Shown in pieces: positions 5,378 through 10,018 of a stretch of 10,018 bases of DNA. Position numbers and translations under genes: made by a program. Numbering within the stretch: the first letter of the stretch is position 1; every line of letters begins with the position of its first letter. This DNA comes from Parachlamydiales bacterium. Lineage in GTDB: Bacteria; Chlamydiota; Chlamydiia; Chlamydiales; JAJFMK01. The stretch lies in NCBI GenBank assembly GCA_020050175.1, contig JAGVKY010000186.1, positions 1 through 10,018 of the forward strand, given 5' to 3'. The notes under the pieces are model-generated. The model saw nothing but the letters and a program-made list of their open reading frames with translations, was not told where the DNA came from and did no database searches.

Positions 5378-7477
5378 ATGAGTCAACCCCCAAAAAAACG
5401 TCAAACATCGATTGTTGTTGGCGATGCCAAAATCACCTTAGAAACAGGGGAAATGGCAAGACAGGCGAACGGAGCCGTTGTTCTCCACGTTGGTGAAACA
5501 ACGATTTTTGCGGCGGTTTCTTCTAAGGACACATCTAACGATCAGATCGACTTCTTTCCTTTAAAAGTAGATTACCAAGAAAAGTTTTCTTCAGCCGGTA
5601 AGACGCTCGGCGGTTTTATCAAGAGAGAGGGGCGGCCTTCCGAAAGAGAGACCTTAGCTTCTCGCCTGATTGACCGCCCCATTCGACCGATGTTTCCGGA
5701 AGGGTATTACAATGAAGTTCAGGTTTTAACCTATGTCTTCTCTTATGATGCCGAACACCCTTTAGAACCTCTTGCTATCTGCGCGGCTTCTGCAGCTCTT
5801 GTTATTTCTGATATTCCTCTTGTCAAACCTATTGGAGCGGTCTCTGTTGCCTATGTGGATGGGAAGTTTATCATTAACCCCAGCCGTGAAAAGCAAAAAC
5901 TTTCTCAATTAGAGCTTGTTTTAGCCGGAACAGATGAAGCTATCCTCATGATCGAGGGTAATTGCAAATTTTTGACCGAAGAACAAGTCCTAGAAGCTAT
6001 TAAGCTTGGACACGAAGCGATTAAGACCATCTGCCGTGCTTTATCAGCTTGGCAACAAGAAGTTGGGAAAGAGAAAGAACTTGGCGTTTTACGGGTCGTT
6101 CCTGCAGAGCTTAAAAAAGCGATGGCCGAAAAAACAGAAGCTCGTCTTCGGGAAGCTCTTTTCATTCAGCATAAGAAAGGAAGAGAACAGGCTCTCGCCG
6201 AGATCAAAAAAGAGGTCATGGCGACTTTTTGTCCAGAAGGCAAAGAGCCTCTTTACTCCCCATTTCTTATCAAAAATGCCCTTGAGGCTGTCTCTTCCGA
6301 AGTGATGCGTGGAGAAATTCTCGATAAAAAGAGACGCCCTGATCTACGTGATCTTAAGACAATTCGTCCAATCACGATTTCTCAACATCTTCTTCCAAGA
6401 GCTCATGGCAGCTCACTCTTTACTCGAGGAGAAACTCAAGCGCTTGCTGTGGCAACGCTTGGCGGCGAGACGATGGGGCAACGTTATGAAGATTTGCATG
6501 GTGAGGGGACGCATCGGTTCTATCTTCAATATGCCTTCCCACCTTTTTCAGTAGGGGAAGTAGGGAGAATTGGGGCTCCAGGCCGACGTGAAGTGGGTCA
6601 TGGAAAGCTTGCTGAAAGATCTCTAATGCACACTCTGCCGCCAAAAGAGAAATTCCCTTACACGATCCGCGTTGAGTCAAACATCATGGAGTCGAATGGT
6701 TCCTCCTCAATGGCCTCGGTTTGCGGTGGCTGCTTGGCTTTGATGGATGCGGGAGTTCCGATCGAAAGACCGGTTGCAGGGATTGCGATGGGGCTTATCC
6801 TCGCAGGGGATCGTTATGCGATCCTTTCCGACATCCTTGGGCTTGAAGATGCCTTAGGAGACATGGACTTTAAGGTGGCAGGTGACGAGAGAGGGATCAC
6901 TGCCTTTCAAATGGACATCAAGATCGAAGGCATTACCCTTGAGATCATGGAGGCAGCTCTCCATCAAGCGAAAGAAGGACGTATTCACATCCTCCATGAG
7001 ATGTTGAAAGCATGTCCTGCTTCAAAAGTTGAGATGAGCATGTATGCGCCCCGGATCCATACCATTCAGATCAAACCAAGTAAAATTGGTGCTGTTATCG
7101 GTCCTAAAGGGAAGCAAATCCAAGCAATTGTCGAAGAGACCGGTGTAGAAATTGACATCGATGACAGTGGCCTTATCAGTATTGCCTCTACAAACAAGGC
7201 AGGCATCGAAAGAGCCATTGAAATCATCAAAGGGATCACTGCAGAAGCGGAAGTTGGTCAAGTTTACGAAGGTAAAGTCACCTCCGTTGTTGCTTTCGGT
7301 GCCTTTGTCGAAATTCTCCCCGGAAAAGAGGGCCTCTGTCACATCTCAGAATTTTCTAAAGAGCGGATCGAGAAAATGGAAGATGTCGTCAAACAGGGAG
7401 ACATCGTCAAAGTCAAAGTGATCGACATCAACGATCGCGGACAATTGAAATTGAGCCGAAAAGCTACCTTGGTATAG
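5378..7477 (+). CDS. pnp: Polyribonucleotide nucleotidyltransferase (PNPase)
   Basis: PNPase degrades RNA 3'-5' by phosphorolysis, releasing nucleoside diphosphates, and works as a ring-shaped trimer. The 699-residue length from ATG is normal. Domains in order are: first RNase PH domain (about 10-145, with GGFIKREGRPSERETLASRL); a helical linker; the second, catalytic RNase PH domain (about 325-545, with SSLFTRGETQALAVATLGG and YTIRVESNIMESNGSSSMAS); KH domain (about 555-615, with KIGAVIGPKGK); and S1 domain (about 625-695, with AFGAFVEILPGKEGLCHIS). Asp491, Asp497 and Lys499 in EDALGDMDFK match the catalytic residues Asp486, Asp492 and Lys494 of the E. coli enzyme. AGAGGA eight bases before ATG 5378 decides the start; a GTG at 5357 in frame overlaps it. 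It follows rpsO and ends in its own terminator. Confidence 0.98.
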   Translation: MSQPPKKRQTSIVVGDAKITLETGEMARQANGAVVLHVGETTIFAAVSSKDTSNDQIDFFPLKVDYQEKFSSAGKTLGGFIKREGRPSERETLASRLIDRPIRPMFPEGYYNEVQVLTYVFSYDAEHPLEPLAICAASAALVISDIPLVKPIGAVSVAYVDGKFIINPSREKQKLSQLELVLAGTDEAILMIEGNCKFLTEEQVLEAIKLGHEAIKTICRALSAWQQEVGKEKELGVLRVVPAELKKAMAEKTEARLREALFIQHKKGREQALAEIKKEVMATFCPEGKEPLYSPFLIKNALEAVSSEVMRGEILDKKRRPDLRDLKTIRPITISQHLLPRAHGSSLFTRGETQALAVATLGGETMGQRYEDLHGEGTHRFYLQYAFPPFSVGEVGRIGAPGRREVGHGKLAERSLMHTLPPKEKFPYTIRVESNIMESNGSSSMASVCGGCLALMDAGVPIERPVAGIAMGLILAGDRYAILSDILGLEDALGDMDFKVAGDERGITAFQMDIKIEGITLEIMEAALHQAKEGRIHILHEMLKACPASKVEMSMYAPRIHTIQIKPSKIGAVIGPKGKQIQAIVEETGVEIDIDDSGLISIASTNKAGIERAIEIIKGITAEAEVGQVYEGKVTSVVAFGAFVEILPGKEGLCHISEFSKERIEKMEDVVKQGDIVKVKVIDINDRGQLKLSRKATLV

Positions 7478-7505
7478 CCTTCGTCGCGATCGTTTAAATC
7501 TCATC

Positions 7506-7540
7506 GCCTGCTCCAAATCCTTCGGCAGCAGGCTTTTTTT
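7506..7540 (+). terminator. Rho-independent terminator after pnp
   Basis: GCCTGCT (7506-7512) pairs with AGCAGGC (7527-7533), with a possible extra CC/GG inside across a bulge, and is followed by seven T residues (7534-7540). It lies 28 nt after the pnp stop and closes the rpsO-pnp block. Confidence 0.88.
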
Positions 7541-7544
7541 ATTC

Positions 7545-7673
7545 TTAAGATGTTGTCTGGAATTTGGCCGTGTTGAAAGCTTCTTCAATTCCGGGAAATG
7601 CCTTTCTAGCTGCATCTAAAATTTTTAACTCTTGGTCCGAAAGGGTAGGAATTTCATCTAGATCGAAGGCTGT
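7545..7673 (-). pseudogene. Probable decayed 3' end of an unknown gene
   Basis: On the minus strand a 42-codon stretch without any start codon reads like protein: DLDEIPTLSDQELKILDAA, then RKAFPGIEEAFNTAKFQTTS and a TAA. Its amphipathic helix pattern and codon choice look coding. A TAA immediately upstream (7676-7674) blocks the frame, but a neighbouring minus-strand frame stays open from about 7764 to 7657 (containing KNFIFKGHLNS), so a single frameshift could join them. This fits the C-terminal remnant of a gene that has lost its 5' part. I cannot name the parent. Chance openness of a short frame is the alternative. Confidence 0.35.
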
Positions 7674-7737
7674 TTAGGTGTCCCTTGAATATAAAATTTT
7701 TAATGTGTCGACAGTCACGGTCGTAACATTTTAAAAC

Positions 7738-7755
7738 ACTTGTAAATTTACAGGT
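7738..7755. repeat. 18-bp near-perfect palindrome in the pnp/paralogue gap
   Basis: ACTTGTAAATTTACAGGT is a palindrome with a single mismatched pair; the inner 12 bases TGTAAATTTACA are perfect. It lies in the roughly 390-base gene-free stretch 7478-7869, about 115 nt before the first paralogue. The shape fits a dimeric regulator site, but AT-rich DNA yields such palindromes by chance. The rest of that stretch holds the pnp terminator, the gene remnant and the promoter at 7801-7829. Confidence 0.35.
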
Positions 7756-7800
7756 CTGTTTTTCTTAATTTTTTTCCGATTAATTTTATACAAGAATCTT

Positions 7801-7829
7801 TTGCGGTTTTTGGAAAATCGGCTTAAAAT
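7801..7829 (+). promoter_or_regulatory. Candidate promoter of the first paralogue
   Basis: TTGCGG (7801-7806), a 17-base spacer and TAAAAT (7824-7829) lie 40 nt before the ATG at 7870. The -10 is continued as TAAAATAG and followed by CTAT at 7843-7846, giving a short inverted pair also seen before the other two paralogues. Confidence 0.4.
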
Positions 7830-7869
7830 AGAAACTTTATTTCTATGTAAAGATTTTAAAAGGGTTAGG

Positions 7870-8472
7870 ATGTCAGCCTTAACAATTGGATTAGGAATCG
7901 CTCGGCTAAGTTTTGATATTGCCGACATGCGCAATTATGTGTCGCTTTCCTTAGAGCAGGAAAACTCTACAATCATTCTCGTGTCAAGGGTAGCCTTAAA
8001 AACCCTCCTTTTTTTAGGCCATATCTTCGAAGTGTATGAAGCAATAGCCAGAAAATGCGGATGGAAATTATCCATTTATTCAGTCGTTTGGGTGAGATCT
8101 ATCATGTTTTTCTTAAGCCTTTCTGATGCTCTTTCTGAGAAAAAGGCTCCTTTCCTAAGAAGATGTGTGTCGATTACAGACGTTATTTTTGAATTTAGCG
8201 CTACGGGGGCGGCAATTTGGGAGTCGCGGCTGCTATTGTCGGACGAAAAGATAGCGGCTTTAACTCGATACAAAACCCTAGTCAATTCTGAGTGGGTAAG
8301 TCCTACTAAACTTGTCTATACTTACAAACTCTTAACAAGAGACAAAATCAACACGTTTATCGAATATTACAAAACTGGGGCGATCTTTTCCAATTTCGGT
8401 AATATTTACTATAACTTTTTTCGCTCGATAATGAAAATTTTGGCTCATCCGAACAAACGAGAAGAGTTCTAA
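7870..8472 (+). CDS. Tandem paralogue 1: membrane protein of unknown function, 200 aa
   Basis: I do not recognise this family. Hydrophobic segments lie at about residues 34-55, 68-85 and 99-117, with a weaker one near 170-190, so it is probably an integral membrane protein; there is no cleavable signal peptide. Motifs shared with the next two genes, at the same residue numbers over at least the first 60, are IGLGIARL with DM..Y at 19-23, KTLLFLGH at 44-51, YE..AR at 56-61, LLLSDE at 121-126, RYK with EW at 133-142, and TYKLLT at 151-156. I chose the ATG at 7870 because it aligns with the starts of the paralogues and follows AGGG; an in-frame TTG at 7801 coincides with the promoter. Local G+C is lower than in pnp. 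A chlamydial inclusion-membrane role is possible but unsupported. Confidence 0.8.
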   Translation: MSALTIGLGIARLSFDIADMRNYVSLSLEQENSTIILVSRVALKTLLFLGHIFEVYEAIARKCGWKLSIYSVVWVRSIMFFLSLSDALSEKKAPFLRRCVSITDVIFEFSATGAAIWESRLLLSDEKIAALTRYKTLVNSEWVSPTKLVYTYKLLTRDKINTFIEYYKTGAIFSNFGNIYYNFFRSIMKILAHPNKREEF

Positions 8473-8500
8473 TTCTTAGAACGACGATTAGATACTGCTA

Positions 8501-8527
8501 AAAATAGACTCGAAACAGTACTATTTT
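8501..8527 (+). promoter_or_regulatory. Inverted repeat and -10-like element before paralogue 2
   Basis: AAAATAG (8501-8507) and CTATTTT (8521-8527) form a perfect 7-bp inverted repeat with a 13-base spacer, ending 22 nt before the ATG at 8550. The left arm is part of TAAAAATAG, which resembles a -10 box. The -35 candidate (TTAGAA at 8476) is poor. Confidence 0.35.
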
Positions 8528-8549
8528 CGGCTTTGTGTTTTGAGTTGTC

Positions 8550-9155
8550 ATGTCCACTCTACTGTTAGGGCTAGGGGTAGCCAAGCTGACCTGCAATGTG
8601 AGTGACTTAAGAGCCTATATTCGCCGAGCTTTGCATGATGAGATCAAATCTTGGCGACTGATCTCTGTTGTCAGCATCAAAACCTTCCTGTTTTTAGGGA
8701 ACATATTTCTGTTTTATGAATATGGTGCAAGACGTTGGAATTGGCCTTTATCCCTTAAGCTATCATGGGGGATTAGACTCGCATGTCTCTTGCTTTCATT
8801 CGAGAGATTGCTACGGTACCCTAAAGAGGCCCACCCCAAGTCTATGAATGTGTTTATAGCGATAGCTTCTATTGCCAGTGAATTCTGTTCTCTTATGGCA
8901 ATCAATTGGTATGGCAGGCTTTTATTGTCCGATGAGCAACTTGGTCAGATGTTGAGATATAAGGTCTTGATCAAGCAGGAGTGGGTTAATAAAACACAAA
9001 TTTTAAACACCTATCAGCTTCTCACAAAAACAAGAGCTTCAGAGTTGTGCCTCGGCTGGATCATAGGAAAAATTTGTTGTGATGTCTCCATCATAAATTT
9101 TAATGGACTCTACTGGCTAATCAAAAGAATCCGCTATCGCCAAATTAAAAATTGA
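8550..9155 (+). CDS. Tandem paralogue 2: membrane protein of unknown function, 201 aa
   Basis: This is the second copy of the unrecognised membrane family. It aligns without gaps with the first copy over about the first 60 residues: LGLGVAKL, DLRAY at 19-23, KTFLFLGN at 44-51, YEYGAR at 56-61. Later it repeats GRLLLSDEQLGQML, RYKVLIKQEW and NTYQLLTK. Hydrophobic segments occur near residues 36-55, 68-84, 100-118 and around 172-195, and the protein ends in a basic tail, KRIRYRQIKN. The ATG at 8550 gives the same N-terminus as its neighbours; only a weak GAG precedes it. It starts 77 nt after the first copy, so an own promoter is possible though readthrough is equally likely. No enzyme motif is visible. 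Confidence 0.8.
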   Translation: MSTLLLGLGVAKLTCNVSDLRAYIRRALHDEIKSWRLISVVSIKTFLFLGNIFLFYEYGARRWNWPLSLKLSWGIRLACLLLSFERLLRYPKEAHPKSMNVFIAIASIASEFCSLMAINWYGRLLLSDEQLGQMLRYKVLIKQEWVNKTQILNTYQLLTKTRASELCLGWIIGKICCDVSIINFNGLYWLIKRIRYRQIKN

Positions 9156-9205
9156 ACTTTTCAGAAAGATGCAGCGCTAACTAAAAACTTTCAAAAATAT
9201 TTCGT

Positions 9206-9228
9206 AAATAGTAAATTTATTTTCTATT
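9206..9228 (+). promoter_or_regulatory. Inverted repeat and -10-like element before paralogue 3
   Basis: AAATAG (9206-9211) and CTATT (9224-9228) flank a 12-base AT-rich spacer, ending 15 nt before the ATG at 9244. TAAATA (9205-9210) could serve as a -10, without a good -35. The segment resembles the one before paralogue 1 (ATAG, then TTTATT, then TCTAT in both). Confidence 0.3.
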
Positions 9229-9243
9229 AGGTTTTCATTTATT

Positions 9244-9855
9244 ATGACGAGCGTTTTAATTGGTCTCACTGCGGCGAAACTTCCCTTGGATGTTCTAGAC
9301 ATGAACGAATATGTTCAATATGGATTGAAAAGGGACTTAGCAGTCGGACGATTTATCACCGTGATAGCGATGAAGACCCTCTGTTTTTTGGGTCATGTGT
9401 TCCAGCTATACGAATATTGTGCCCGTCTCAGAGGACGGCAGATAGGTAATGGCTTGTCAATCGGTATAAGGGCGATAAATGTCATCTTAAATTATGCCAA
9501 TCTTATTGAGAATTTTGATCATGACTATGGTGGTCCAAAGGTTTTAAAGATCGTATCTACGTTAATTGCTTCGATCGGAGAATTATTTGGCTTCATTGGG
9601 GCGCTTTACTATAGTAAGCTTCATTTGTCTGACGAGCAATTAGCCAAAATGACAGGTTATAAAATATTAATTAAAAAGGAATGGATATCCGACAGCACAT
9701 TGGTAAGTACCTATCAGGTTCTAACTAAGGAAAGGGTTATCCAAGCTATCGCATCCCTTGCCATATTTACGATTGTTGAGGATGCCCTCTATCTCAGTGT
9801 CAGTGCTAGCTATTGGATTTTCAAAAAATTGTTCCCTCCGCGCCAAGAGGCTTAA
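9244..9855 (+). CDS. Tandem paralogue 3: membrane protein of unknown function, 203 aa
   Basis: This is the third copy of the unrecognised membrane family. Conserved blocks are VLIGLTAAKL, DMNEY at 19-23, KTLCFLGH at 44-51, YEYCAR at 56-61, then LHLSDEQLAKM, GYKILIKKEW and STYQVLTKERV. Hydrophobic segments lie near residues 36-55, 70-86, 104-122 and 170-192, before a basic end, KKLFPPRQEA. The middle part (about 88-103) differs in length and sequence from the other copies, so the variable loop lies between the second and third hydrophobic segments. The ATG at 9244 starts 88 nt after copy 2 with a weak TAGG upstream. No terminator is evident after its stop at 9855, so the array may continue beyond the window. 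Confidence 0.8.
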   Translation: MTSVLIGLTAAKLPLDVLDMNEYVQYGLKRDLAVGRFITVIAMKTLCFLGHVFQLYEYCARLRGRQIGNGLSIGIRAINVILNYANLIENFDHDYGGPKVLKIVSTLIASIGELFGFIGALYYSKLHLSDEQLAKMTGYKILIKKEWISDSTLVSTYQVLTKERVIQAIASLAIFTIVEDALYLSVSASYWIFKKLFPPRQEA

Positions 9856-10018
9856 ACACTTTGTGACAGAATCCTGCCTACTAAATTGGTTTTCAAAATT
9901 AGTTCATAGATTGTTGCTTTAGTGTAAGCGTCAGTTTAGCCCCAGGTTGACTTCCAGAGGTAGAGTTAGGCGGCTTTTAAGGAGATCTAGCTTTGATCCA
10001 GTTGTCCGGTAGGAGCTC
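9856..10018. other. Right-end tail without a clear gene
   Basis: No intact gene, terminator or RNA is evident after the last paralogue. One minus-strand frame is open from the window edge (10018) to a TGA at 9933-9931, about 28 codons, with a protein-like end (KSRLTLPLEVNLGLN). It could be the 3' end of a gene entering from the right, or chance. Confidence 0.3.

Noticed and set aside
6006..6554. Several 80-100 codon frames inside pnp on both strands
   Set aside because: They overlap the well-conserved PNPase frame and show no recognisable motifs.
1..10018. CRISPR arrays, tRNA or rRNA genes, riboswitches and intact insertion sequences
   Set aside because: No regularly spaced repeats, tRNA-like cloverleaf, rRNA motifs or transposase motifs were seen on reading both strands by eye; faint matches cannot be excluded without covariance searches.

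Overview
The window looks like a fragment of a Chlamydiae genome, probably one of the amoeba-associated or environmental lineages rather than Chlamydia itself. Two gene groups suggest this: rpmE-prfA-prmC on the minus strand, and tadA divergent from rpsO-pnp. Both are arrangements I recall from chlamydial genomes. The L31 protein also has the chlamydial type B N-terminus and a Lys/Ala/Pro tail. The first 16 bases are not genomic: they match the end of an Illumina sequencing adapter, so position 1 is a raw contig end and prmC is cut there.

Layout. Positions 17-1912 (minus) hold a tight translation operon of ribosomal protein L31, release factor RF1 and the methyltransferase that modifies RF1. 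Positions 2019-2788 (minus) hold two small membrane proteins of unknown function. Positions 2976-3167 (minus) hold an isolated 63-residue gene with a long leader hairpin and a strong terminator. Positions 3289-4672 (minus) hold a coiled-coil protein, the tRNA adenosine deaminase TadA and a 71-residue protein. Positions 4739-7477 (plus) hold a doubtful 38-codon ORF, then rpsO (S15) and pnp (PNPase), each followed by a clear intrinsic terminator. Positions 7478-7869 hold no intact gene but contain a probable decayed gene end and a palindrome. Positions 7870-9855 (plus) hold three tandem paralogous membrane proteins of 200-203 residues that I do not recognise. Positions 9856-10018 hold nothing certain.

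The named genes serve translation and RNA turnover: L31 and S15 in the ribosome, RF1 with its modifying enzyme PrmC, TadA for wobble inosine, and PNPase for 3'-5' RNA decay. The accessory content is the set of small membrane proteins and, most strikingly, the AT-richer three-gene paralogue array at the right end. That array looks like a lineage-specific expanded family. Its members share aligned motifs along most of their length, and each is preceded at a similar distance by a TAAATAG-type element. No RNA gene, CRISPR array or intact mobile element was found.
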